Shown in pieces: positions 24,186-35,967 of a DNA stretch of 64,000 nt (position 1 is its first letter; each line of letters begins with the position of its first letter). The notes beneath the pieces were generated by a model. The model saw nothing but the letters and a program-made list of their open reading frames with translations, did not search any database and was not told where the DNA came from. Origin of the DNA: Marsupella aquatica (taxonomy: Eukaryota > Marchantiophyta); the NCBI GenBank assembly GCA_973895155.1, contig OZ316891.1:2728001-2792000 (forward strand), written 5' to 3'. A program made the translations under genes and the position numbers.

Positions 24186-25247
24186 CGCGCTGCGCCTCTT
24201 CCGTCCTCGTCTTCGTGAACTGCTTCAGCTCCTCGTCCGCCTCCGCATTTCAAATCCTTTTCTGCTCCAAGTCCTATCCAGCCCCGCCGCCGCTTCATCA
24301 TAGTTGGACATCGCTCGCTCTCGCCCTCTACGCTCTCAAGTCCTCCACCCCTTTTGCTCCTTCCCTTCCTTCCACTCTCTTCTGCCTACTCGTCCTCCAA
24401 CGCTTCTTCAGCTCCTCCTCACCCGTCTACGCATTTCAAATCCCTTCATTGTTCGACATTGCTCCTTCCACTCAGTTCTCGTCACTCCTCCTCCTCGTAC
24501 CACGCACAATAGTGCTCCTCTACGTTTCTCCAGGGGCCATTGCCCGTCCGCCATCGCAACCCAGGCATTGGCATTAGCAGCACCTTCAACGCGGAAGTCT
24601 CGCACCATTCACTTCGACGCTGCTTCGTTCCCTCGAGCTCGCTTCTCGATTCAAATCTCCCAATCAATTCGTCCGTCTCCATCTCCAAGCAGCTCCCCCT
24701 CTCGCTCCTACTCCCATCACGCCCAGATTGTTGGAATTGAACAAACGTTGTTCCGCCATCTCCATCATCTCTCGCCTCGAACGATAGAACGGATTTGTGC
24801 AAAACACACGATCACAATTATGATCAATGTACCGTTGAAGAATTGGAGGTAAGTCCTCGAGACCACCAAACCGGACAACCGGTTTCCGCCAAGACCACCA
24901 AACCGGACTATCGGTTCCCGCCGATACCGAAAACACGTCTATTCTTGTTTCGGTCTCTCCAAACTGACCAGACACGGTTTGGTGTGAGCTGACATGTTTA
25001 CAGTCGTCTGTCTGGTTTGAGTACCGTTGATAATGGAAAGCGCGACAGGTTTGTGCTCGAAGTTTGCAGTGGGCTTTACCGTCTGACACTTTAAAACACT
25101 GACGAATAGAGTGCAGCTCATGCCGTGGGACGGTATATTTGGCCCGGCAATCATGCCTTTCTTCGGTCCTCGCAACGGCTCCTATAGTTGTAATTTCCGT
25201 ATCTACCACGGTAGATATAGACCACTCCCGTTGGCCCAGCCAGTGAG
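24186..25247. other. 5' flank of MPS1, CT-rich on the + strand
   Basis: The segment at 24186-24780 is pyrimidine-rich on the plus strand (purine-rich in the sense of MPS1), fitting a 5' untranslated leader and promoter. A word running CGCATTTCAAATCC recurs at about 24244 and 24432 with similar surroundings, indicating an internal duplication. Long frames on either strand here follow from low complexity. No further gene is seen up to 25247. Confidence 0.5.
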
Positions 25248-25258
25248 GGCACTCCCAC

Positions 25259-26371
25259 CCATAATTTTTATTTTTTTATTTTTCCACCCCAAAAAAACCA
25301 CCTGGGGAAAAAGGCCACCCAGGAAGCATGCGCCGGGGCCAACCGCAAGGCAAGGCCAAAACCACGCAAAAAACAAAACAATAGTCTGGCCATGGGACCC
25401 GGAACATACACCCCAGGATGTCTGGCTCCAAGTACCATCAGCTAATTCTCCTATGGGGCCTGCTCGTGTTGTACATCAGGCTATAGGGGGGTTTCTCTCT
25501 GCTACCAACATCATTCTGTCCATAAGCCCTTTGTCTAGTCTGACCAGTCCCAAGGTTTAAGAAGAGTCTACACTTGGTTGAGAGCTTCCTGGATTTGTTT
25601 ATTTTTCTTAGGAAAGCAACACATGTCCACTGTAGATTTCAGGTGCACTTCCGTGAACAAAGGGTCACCCACCCGGGGAGACAACCGAGAAAATGAGAGT
25701 AAGTGGCAGCATTCCGTTCTCTCCAAATGCTGTTCCACATTTCCATCAGGAGGACCACCGGACCAGGTTTCCTTTTCTGGTGTTGAATGGCATTTTGGAT
25801 GGCCTCAAACAGTGAAGTGTAACCAGTAGTGAAAGCAGAGAACCTCTCGTTCACTTTGCAACAGCTGAAGAAAAGATGGTCAGTATTTTCAAATCCTAGT
25901 TTGCACCTGGAGCACATTCCGTCACAAACCTTCCAATGACTCCCTCTCCCATTGGTGAAGAAATAGTGGTTGATGAGACGCCAAAGAAAAAACCGGACCA
26001 AGAAAAAACCGGACCTTCGGTAAGGTCCATCCACCCTTAGAGTTTCTTCCATTTCATTTACCAGAGTTCAAGTGTGCTAGTCTGTCCCCATCTCCAGTTG
26101 AGTTTGGTGACATCTTGCAAGAGTGGGAAGGAGCAATTGACCCAAACCTTATTGGGGGGAAGGTCAAGCCTCTGTATTTCCCATTCCAATCCCATTGCCA
26201 GTCAGCACACTCCGGCAGGCTATGCTCACCTATCCCAGGGACCGTTTGAGTAGGTCATACAATCTAGTGAAAGCTTCAAGGCCGTTCGGTCTATTGCTTC
26301 TAACCCTGTTGTCAATCCATCCATTTTATGGCGACCACATGTAAGACGCCTTCCGTATCCCCTGGTCGACA
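25259..26371 (-). mobile_element. 5'-truncated LINE with zf-RVT remnant
   Basis: On the minus strand, 26052-25639 encodes WRLINHYFFTNGRG, then a CSRCKLGFENTDHLFFSC zinc-binding block, the reverse-transcriptase zinc-binding (zf-RVT) pattern of plant LINEs. Upstream (about 26160-26055) a second frame reads PPNKVWVNC and KLNWRWGQ before a stop, so the frame is broken. The 3' end is an A-rich tail, seen as T-runs at about 25265-25281 on the plus strand. An 11-bp repeat GGCACTCCCAC lies at 25248-25258 and 26372-26382 and may be the target duplication, although six bases separate it from the tail. Confidence 0.65.
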
Positions 26372-26382
26372 GGCACTCCCAC

Positions 26383-28090
26383 TGGTGCACACCAAATCGC
26401 CCTGTCGGCGAGTAGATTCAGCGGAGCCACTGAGGTGCTGGTGCATCTGGCTTCTTGAAAGGGCCTTCTGTCCCCACCAGCCAGTTGTGGTTCGCACCAC
26501 AAAGAAAGAAAAGCTGAAGCATGGAGGGCACTCCAGAGCAGCTGCTGCAGAGACATTTGACCAAAACTGAGTGGGCCGATCATGGTTGTGGATTGGTCTT
26601 AGCATGGCTTGGATGGGGCAGCCAAGATGGTGCCAGGCAAAGAAGCATAGAAAAGGATATAAAGTAGGATATCAAACCTGATGTTGTTGGAGACAACTCC
26701 ATAAAGAAAATAGAGTTATCTGTGAATGAATTCAATGGAAAGGTAGGTGACGTCCCAAAAATTAATTATCCATAAATCACTCCTCACACAGGTAAGTCAC
26801 AAAATTGAGGGTGAGTAACAAGGAGCTCTCTAATAATAAAGTCCTATTTACAGGGCATTGTGATTAAGGACTAAGATCATCTCTGGACAAATTAATACTG
26901 ATTAGCATTGATTAGCCCAAAGTAGCTACCCACTGCCTGCCTATGCCAGATCTGGTTACACAGATAAATATCAAGCCCGAGTGCATGTTGCCATCCGTTG
27001 TCCCCAGACTGGGTGATAGGGCACCTCATTGGGGTTGGGCAGGTTGAAATCTGCTGTCACCAAGTGTTTGAACATTCACTTCATTCAAAAGTGGAGTTCA
27101 TATATTCTTTTGACACTTGAGAAAAATTGGACTTTGCGGGCAGCAGAAGTGGGCAGGTATGAACGAGAGGCTCTTCATGACATAGCATTGATATTGCTTT
27201 TTGTAGTGTAAGTGTGGGAGAGCTTCAGCTTAAGTTTTGAGTAACTATTATTGCCCATAATGCTCCAATAATAGGACCTTAATACACTTAAGGTCTAAGA
27301 GATTTTTCTTCTTACTAATTTAATAAAAGTAGAGAGGAATTTTCCTAACCAGTTGATACAAATCTTGAGTATGGATTAGTCTTTGACAACGACCTAAAAG
27401 ATACAAAGAGAGAAATCACAAAAGGGCATCAAGTGCATTGTCATGCTCATTGTGGTCTATAATGCCCCCCAAAATGAGAGCTTCAGCTTCCGCCCCCCCC
27501 CCCCCCCCCCTTCTTTTAATTGAGTTTTTTTGGCATTTTGGTATCCAAACTTTTTTCTTCCTTGTATTGGGATTTTGCCTTTGATACTCTGTCATTGTTT
27601 CCCCTTTTAAATTTGATTTCTAGTATTTGGATCCTGTCACCTGATAAGGCCCTTATTTTTGCCTGGAGTGAAATATGACAAAAGTTCCCCCTTTCATTGG
27701 GGTTTTAGTCCTTTGGAATCCTGTCTCCAGGTAAGGAGCTGTTTTTTTTTTTGGCAGTGATGTGTGACAAATTTCTGTGCATCTCCTTTGGTTGCATGGG
27801 AGTCCAATTTATAGTAAACAAGAATATTGGCATGACTTACTCTGTCACAAAACGACAAAAACTCATAAGGTACAGATGTAAGAGTTTGGGTGTAGGGGGG
27901 GCTTGGTGACATCTTGGCTATGGACGGTGATATCATTGATGTTGCTGAGGATGAGTGGATTGATGCAAGATTGGTGAAGGAGATTGGTGAAGGAGGAGCC
28001 TTGACTATAGCATTTATTAGTTTTGATGGAGATTGTCACTAAATTTTTTATTTTAATATACTTCTATGTTTTGAAATTTATGGGGGGCTT
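26383..28090. other. Gene-free stretch, nothing recognised
   Basis: Short frames only, none recognisable. A C homopolymer of about 17 bases at about 27494-27510 is followed by T-rich sequence. Confidence 0.45.
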
Positions 28091-28345
28091 TATATACCAG
28101 TCCAATACCATCCCTTGCCTACTAGGGGTGTCAACCATACCTTTACCTGGCTGGTGTCAGGAAAACCCTATACCAACCCAACTTTTGGTGACCTTTTACT
28201 CCAGTCCAATACAATCCCTTGCCTGCTAGGGATGTCCACTATACTTTTAACTGGCTGGCATAAAGAAAACCCTATACCCAACACTGGTCCAGGGATGTCC
28301 ACTATACCTGGTTTTGCCTTATACCGGCCCCCAACACTGGTCAGG
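28091..28345. repeat. Tandem duplication of about 105 bp
   Basis: Two units at about 28096 and 28202 share CCAGTCCAATAC, ATCCCTTGCCTNCTAGGG, CTGGCTGGNNTNA and AAAACCCTATACC words. A third partial unit (GGGATGTCCACTATACC) begins at about 28292. Not coding as far as can be seen. Confidence 0.7.
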
Positions 28346-30187
28346 ACATCTAGGGCCCCCAGAGAGTTTCAGGCCCTTGCCCTTCGAGTAGCCATCCCAT
28401 AATCATTGTAGTCAGGTGTGACTCATGAGGGGGTTCAGGCATTCAACTCTAGCCCTTTCATATGTTGGTGCGAGTCCCCTGGAGGGACGAATTCTTATGT
28501 GTTGGTATGAGCCAACTTGAGGGCGGAATTCTTCAGGGCTGCGTGCACGTAAGTTAGCCCTTAGTTGCCATTAAGGCCAGAAAGCAAAGCTAAGCTAGTA
28601 CGTAGTGGTGCCACCTGATTTTCCAGGGCTCGAGGACTCTCTAAGGTTGACGACGTCTTTGGATTTCATCCTTCATGATCTCATTTCTGGAATCCGCCTT
28701 CACAGCCCTTCATGATTCCAAAAATCTCGAGATCTTTCATGTGGAAGCATGCCGAGCTAAGATTGATGGTCTTTGTTGGACTCTAACCAATTCATCAAGA
28801 TGCAAGAGATTTCACGAATTGCAAGATTTGAGGCAAGCCTGTGAAAACCCCTGCTGCTGCTGGTGTGAAAAGTGTTCATCTGCAAAGCATTGTTTTGGTG
28901 CACATATTTCTTGGCATTCTGACAGTCAACTACGCGTATAATTATGAGCTTTGGGAGAGGATGCCCCCAAATCTGGAGGATATCAAGGGTGAGGGGATAA
29001 CTATCGGTTGGTGTCCATCATGTTAAAGTTCCAGTTTCTAATCTCGTCTCACTCATGATCCAGCTGAGTTTTCAAAGATACGTCTCGGATTCAACAACCA
29101 CCAAAAAAAAACGCAACACAAGGTCATGCAGATCAGAAATTGAGAGGGAGACATTCGGATTCAACTCATCAGTCATACTAAACCGAGAAGAATCTAGAAT
29201 TCAAACCACATGGGCAAGGCTTAGTTCGTCCGGTTTTAGTCCAAACAACTTGTAGACAGACTATCTGCCCTTCGAAAACACTTCCAATCCATATGGGTAT
29301 ATCTGGTCCTCCCCCATCCCTTCTATCCTGAAGGAAATGCGTCCAACCTTAGCCTCGTTACGGCACGGACGACCTGCTGCGCAATGGATATCATTTATAG
29401 CTACTACCAATAGTAAGCTCATCCCATCGGCCTTGAATTCCCAAAAAGAACCCGAAACACACCAAATCAACTAACACGGGCCTTTGTCATAAACACTGAC
29501 CTCTGCAATGACAAAGGCCCGCCGCTTGGCGGAACACAAAAGACAAACAACTCCCCAAGGCTCAGTTTCTACCAACCTGCACCCCAAAACCCTTTCGAAT
29601 GGACACCACGCGAGTCCTCCCTTCAGATGAGTCATTATCACATTAGCGTTAGCATTTCTCCATAGGAGAGGAGACTTTAAGAGAATGCAACCTCACACAC
29701 GGCATGATCAGGTTAAAGACATCCACGTGGTCCACAAAGGGATAACAACGACTTATTTGACCATCATACCACTTCAAGTGGTTGTATATACAACATTCAA
29801 AGCGAGAGACAGAATCCACATAAGAAGTAGAAGGACAACACAAGTCCTGTACTATTCCTAGAGGCCCACCAAAGTACTATCCTACATTTATCCTTGTCAT
29901 AATGGGTGGGTTTCTGCAGCAGAGTAAATGATCTTCATAGAGATCCTTCGGCCGACATGCCATGTCCTTGGCAGATAGTTTACGAAGCAACCTGCCAAGC
30001 TGAGCATGCATTTTCAGCTGTCAGATACGGGAGGCACCAAGTGCAACTGCATCAGACGAGGCCTAAAGCCTAACTATCCACAATCCACATCATGGGGTCT
30101 AATAGTTTTCAAATCAACACACTGGAATCAAATCAACCACTCAAACACATAAGGAAATAACTTGAACTTGGCCCAACTCACCAACAA
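28346..30187. other. Mostly gene-free; 3' flank of UVR8 at the right end
   Basis: Contains a small duplication (GTTGGTNNGAGNC to GAATTCTT, near 28455 and 28503) and an unassigned plus-strand open frame at 28675-28941. The right-hand few hundred bases should include the 3' untranslated region of the minus-strand UVR8 gene. Confidence 0.4.
28675..28941 (+). CDS. Unassigned 88-codon open frame
   Basis: An ATG-started frame whose product has a repeating Leu/Cys pattern (KNLEIFHVEACRAKIDGLC, then WTLTNSSRC), loosely like a leucine-rich repeat, and a Cys-rich end (NPCCCWCEKC). A second frame continues the region to about 29025. I do not recognise a family, and it may be a broken gene fragment or chance. 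Confidence 0.2.
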   Translation: MISFLESAFTALHDSKNLEIFHVEACRAKIDGLCWTLTNSSRCKRFHELQDLRQACENPCCCWCEKCSSAKHCFGAHISWHSDSQLRV

Positions 30188-33100
30188 TCAGTGACCCACT
30201 CGCATGCGCTTAACGTCTGTAACGGGAACACTTGCATCTGACTCTCCTGCTGTCGTCTCACCTTCTCCCACCTACATTACAAACCATTTGCAATTTCTTA
30301 GATCTAAGTCTAGAAGTCTCCCAGAATTGACAATTACAAGCCAATAGAGATTCAAACGCACCAACAAGCCATCGAGAGTCCAGCAAACATACACTCCATG
30401 TCTCTCCTTATTCAGTCAAGTCCTACAGAACTACGAATTAAAACGGTTCTCGAGAGCGGTTTCCCAAAAGTGACTGAACACATCTTCAGGAATACAGACT
30501 AAAATATAGTTGATTTTCTCAAAAGTCCAGTAATGACAAATTGAAGGCAAACGGCATACGTTGGCACCCTGATGCAGTCCTCTGGAAAGCGATCTGACTG
30601 TTTCCACTGGTACCACCGCGTATCTCTCTGATGGTGAGATCCAATTACAACCTGTCACAGATTACCCAAAAACCAATCACTCGACTATAAAGTGTGCAAG
30701 GATAAAAAATTTCATGACCATACAAACCATTTTGTTTCAGTGCATGTCAAATCATCCAGATCGAAATGATCGAATACCAGTCGATCCGACTTATATCCTA
30801 GGCTTCACCGCTCCTGTCAGATCCAATTATCACTGTCCATCTTACTTGTTTTCAAAACCATCACAAAGACTCGGGTACCGATACCACTATCCATGAACAT
30901 AGGAACTTCGACACAGGCAGAAGCACACCATCAGCGGATGTTGACCGTGCGCTTTCAAGTTGCGTGCACGCTAGCCCATCCGCGCTAAGAGCCTCAATCT
31001 GTCGAGGTACAGTCCTGCGCAGATGCAAGAAATGAATCATTTTACATCCTAGCCACGAGAGGTTGAGCACGTGGCAAGCTACTAACAAGAATAATTAAAA
31101 ATAAAGTTCTGAAAGCAGAGATTGCATACATCAGACCGGCCTTGAACTCGAGTGGAGATTCTGAAAACTGAGTAAAGCATGACCAAACCTGTCAATAGCA
31201 TCTCCATGGCCTAACTGACCACTAGTTCCACGGCCCCATGAATAGACATTTCCCTTAGTAGTGATGCAAATTGTATGTCTCCAGCCACATGAGACCTGTG
31301 CCACTGTCTGTATCGTTCAACACATGAGTTTTAGATGTCAGGCCAGGTTCGAAATAATAGTGAAGAGGAACTGAGTCCCTCGACATCAGGGACTTAATTT
31401 GCTTTCAGGACGAACAGTGCAACCTCTCAAACTTATGGATTCGCATTGACCAGTCTCTGAAATAATTCAGCTGTGACATTGCAAGAGTCCATCCCAACCA
31501 CAGTTGACTTGACTGTTCATGGGACTCCACCTCCACAACTCTCAGAATCCAGATTCACCACAACCACAAGTTTACTTACTTCTGTGCACTCAAAGCACAC
31601 AGTCATGCTGTGGATCGTCTGACACGGGAATTGTAGAGGGAGACCTCGGCAGACGAATTCGGAGGAAAGGAATCAAGCTCAAAGCTTCCACATTAATTCT
31701 AAATTGATAACTGCAGAAGGGGAAGGCGGAGGAGTGCACAGTGATAAGAAACGCTAGATAAATAAATTCAGGCTGAAGAACAGCGATTAATTGAAATTCC
31801 TAGTTTCACATACTGACACAAATATTTGAACAACTTCTTTTTTAATCATAGACTGCAACATACCTCATCGGCAAGATTCTTTACCAACTGGGGGCTGTTT
31901 TGGTCATCCGTGCTACCAACCCCAACTTGCCCAAACTGTAGTAGGCAAAATCACCCAAATTGACAAACATTGCACAAGTTAGATCACACGACTTGCTATA
32001 ATCCCGCCAACAGCTCTTGTCGAGGACCAGTAGCCAGGTATATTCTAGCATTTCTCGTACGGCTTTCGCAGTATGTCTACAACGGTCCTTCAGTAAACAA
32101 TTGCACAGCTACATTTCTGTAGACATTCTCTAAACGACAAACCCTCTTGTGCTCACTGATAGACAGGAAACAGTGCTGTGATTCTTCTCGTCTAAACCTC
32201 TGAAAACCCACCTTGTTCCAGCCCCAGCCATGTAAGCGGCCATCGCAATCTAGAGCCACTGTATGCCTCCACCCCCCGGATATCTGAGAAGCAAACAAAA
32301 GTCGTCAAAGTCAGTGTTCACGAAGGAATTAAATCTGGCCGAATCCAACAACAGTGAATCTTAAATTGTCTCAAGGCTCCCTGCATCTAGAATGACTTAC
32401 GCACCTGGACAACGCGTTTATTCTTCAACGCCGCCACCTGGAAAGGAACTAAATGATCCAGATAATCTCCATGACCCAACTGCCCGTATTTACTCCATCC
32501 AAAAGTGTAGAGATTCCCAAAATCAGAAACAGCAATGGTGTGTCGCCATCCACAGGCTACTAAGCTAAATCTTTCGCCCTGCAATTCCAATGGCACACTA
32601 GTTAACAATGTGCACAGCATCCGTGCAGATCAAGGAGCTATGGCATGCAATCAGATACCGGTCAGTGAACTTGCAATTTTTGAACGCTTTCACAACACTA
32701 AACATCCCACCTGCTGTTTTCCAAGATCCACGCACCAAGTTTGTGTCAAGTCCTACATTTCGCTGGTGTTCTATTAGACGTGCGAAGTTGTGAAGCGAGT
32801 TCAGAGGCATTATAGACATGGAGACACGGTGACAAGAAGAATGAAAAGGGAATAGAAGACCAAAAGCAGGAGATTCGTACCTGCACAGAGGCAACTTCAG
32901 CAGGCACCAGCCGATCATTTCGATCACCTAGCCCTAAATTCCCATAACGGCCCCAGCCCCAACCATACAACTTTCCATTCTCAGTGACAGCAGCTGTATG
33001 TTCCGCTCCTGCTGCCAGCATCTTCACAGCTATTCCCTGCCACAATCAACGGGTGCAAACGGATGGGTCCCTGGAATGGGTCGCTTGAAGCTATGACATA

Positions 33101-35967
33101 TTTGAAGTTCTAAATATCACAAATCACAGCATAAAGTTTCTTAAGCTCGACTTTGCTTGTGCACTCTGTTATTCTGGAGTTCTAAATTAAGATCCACAAG
33201 CTCATAAGACCAGCAAGCACCAGGAGAACCCACTTCAACGGAAATGGTTAAGACAATTCCACTTTACCTCAAACGCAGAAACTTTCCGCGGTACAAGGAC
33301 ATCCTCGTTATGCCCAAGGCCTAGTTGCCCATTCTGATTCCGTCCCCAACTACAAACCCAGACACAATGTCAGCACCATATCCTAAGCGGGTAGTCAGCT
33401 ACACCAACAAAAATAACGTAAACTTTGAGAGACCTGAAAACTCGAGCCTCATGATCACATCATTTTCAAAAAGGGAGGGCTCACGAAGATCATCGTTTTT
33501 ATCTCTCCTACAGCATGTAAGTATGGACCCTCGTCTTCTCAAGGCCATCTTTCCACATTATCCAGACATACATAACACAGAAACATCATCTCACCCCATC
33601 CTGGTACCAAATTGATGAGAATACTTTTCGCATACAAAGTATTGGGCTATAATACTCTACTAACCACTAGAGCTTTACGCCTTCGGGATAAAAGGTTGGG
33701 AGGATCTTTGCATACAACAAACGATCAATCTCGCTCTCAAGTGTGCAATCAGACCATCACTTGGGAAGCTACGAACACCCAGACATGAACAGAAAACACT
33801 AGACAAGGAAATACCTGTGAACGTCACCATCCGCGGTGATAGCAAGACAATGACTGTCTCCACATGCCATCTGCCTTATCTGTAGCCCGCTTAGTGCTTT
33901 GATTGGATGTGGTATAAACAGATCACTTGAATTTCCATGTCCAAGCCTTCCAAAATCACCCCTGGAGTAAAAGACACTATAAAGCAATACTGAGAAGGTG
34001 ATGCACGAGGACCAGCAAACAACACATCCTAACTCTGAGTATTGTTTCCCAGCACCAACAACTACAACCGGAACCTCATTGGAACTAAGGGGAAAGATAA
34101 GGTGAACTTCTGAAGCTACGAACACATCGCTCAGGCTAAGAGAGGAGAAAAATTGTTGAACATCTCGGGCCATCAGAACCAACCTCCATGCGACTTAATC
34201 TGCAGTATCCATTTCATAAGGTAGCGAAATGAACACCATAATAACATAGAGGTGGTATAACTCTATGCCGTAGTCGAACCCACGTCTCAAATAGCAAACA
34301 ACACACCGGATGAAAGACCTTACCAGCCCCAACTGTATACACTGCGAGTACAGTCTGAGTAGGCAGTCGTGTGATCAGCGCCGCAAGTAATGGCACTGAT
34401 GTCGCAGTCAGCCAAAGTGCTGTTTATGGTGGGCACGTGACGCTCCTCTGCATCACCATGTCCTAGCTGTCCATCTTCTCCTCTCCCCCAGGAACAGACA
34501 ATGTCGCCAGCTGCCAGGCCACACAACAGACTCGAGAAGATTAGGACGTCCACAGAAAATGATATGGACAAAACCTCGAACGCCGTCACTTATCTCAGAC
34601 CATTAGAATTTTGAGATGCCATTTTCTCGTTGACACGGAGCCAACACTGAGCGGGAGTCCGCAATTTCCATTGAGGGACAGCTAGGGACGGAAAATATCT
34701 ATCACCTCCACTCTGAAACATACCCAAGATTAGCTTACTCCCAAGGCATTGATACCTTCGGCAGGATTTGGTTTTCCGTTCGTACGGGGAAGAGTGTTGA
34801 GAAATTTTAATTTATGGGCTTCTCTCTAACGCGTGCGAGTAACAATTATTGTAAGAAGGCCAATGTAGTGAAAGGATTATATTAGCCAATCTCGGACTAC
34901 TACATACTTAAAAACTAGAGCGCATTTTCCGTTCATCTAGCGTACCGCATTCATCTATGATATCCGGTAGCATGCTTGTCAGGTTGACTTCGCAAAGTGA
35001 CCTCCTCGGCTGGTGTATCGTTCCTCCTAGGCTGATGTATCGTTCCATTGCACCGTTGTGGACAACTCCATCAAGCCAAGGGAATCCAGAACGACTAGAA
35101 CATGGCATGATCGGGCCATGATAGACCAAAGAGGAAAACATTCACTCCGATCATGAATAGACTGGACTGCATGCAAGCAATGCTGATGGAGGCCCTATTC
35201 GAGGTGGTGGTTTCGAAGACCTAGCAGGCGGGATAGGAAATTTGAATCCAACAGATTATACATAGACACAAGGTCGGATTTGCACCAAGGAGCTGGAAAC
35301 CAGTTCAGGCAACAGTATCGCCTCCAAAATTAGAGGAGGAAATCATAACAGGCCCAGCCGTATAGTAAGATCTCAGACCGGGAGGATAGCCAGTCCAGCA
35401 CCGACCATGCGTTGACCATGAGTTCGCCACAGTCAAGTAGAACGGTACGATGCAGAAAGCGCAAGCTTCACAATTACAATTTGGTTTACGGATCCACCAC
35501 TGCGCTGGGGGTAAAGATGGCGGACAAAGTTCGCCCAGCAAGATTTCGACTGACTACTGTATATTTGATGAATGAAAGCAGGGCGGTTACAAAGCTCACT
35601 GGAAACACCAGATAAGAAATAGTTTGAAGGATATCTCAACCATGATCTATAAAAGCGATTAGAAAGACACATAAACAGCATTCATTTGATAGTTTCAGTT
35701 CACCACAAGAACGAGAGGAGTAGGTGTAAGGATAGAGAGATTACAAAGTAGTGCAACACTGTGGCTTGCCCCGGCGGAAACATATAGGACGCGCCGACGC
35801 ACTGCTTCGCCACTCGCCAATTTTGCATCCCCCATGTCGTACTGGTATCCCTCAAGCTCAGCTGCTGTCTCTAACCACTGCTGCTCAGCACTGCCTCGCG
35901 AATTCCCCCTCAGACTGCACGCACATCCTTCCTCACTACAGTGCCTTTTTGTCGTCAAACACGGCAC
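30188..35967 (-). CDS. UVR8: UV-B photoreceptor UVR8
   Basis: Seven-bladed RCC1-type propeller; in Arabidopsis the dimer monomerises on UV-B and then binds COP1. Minus-strand exons: 35967-35745, 34510-34324, 33961-33815, 33349-33268, 33036-32881, 32578-32405, 32283-32212, 31935-31864, 31307-31189, 31014-30929, 30651-30560, 30271-30188; 497 residues, all phases consistent. Three GWRHT motifs place tryptophans at 276, 328 and 380, exactly 52 apart as W233, W285 and W337 are in Arabidopsis UVR8. [15 protein letters not shown], carrying the dimer-interface aspartates, is intact. After the propeller come [12 protein letters not shown] and a tail with [11 protein letters not shown], matching the C27 region with its VP pair. 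The upstream ATG gives 44 extra residues; the ATG at 35835 (MGDAKLASG) would give 453 residues, nearer the usual 440, and may be the true start. Exon 11-12 joining rests on phase and consensus. Confidence 0.95.

Noticed and set aside
24059-24852. Overlapping plus-strand frames of up to 182 residues upstream of MPS1
   Set aside because: Ser/Leu/Pro-rich products of a pyrimidine-rich tract with several overlapping frames and no family similarity; better explained as the MPS1 leader region.
26312-26605. 97-residue minus-strand frame beside the LINE fragment
   Set aside because: No LINE motif is seen in it and it crosses the possible target duplication at 26372; probably chance.
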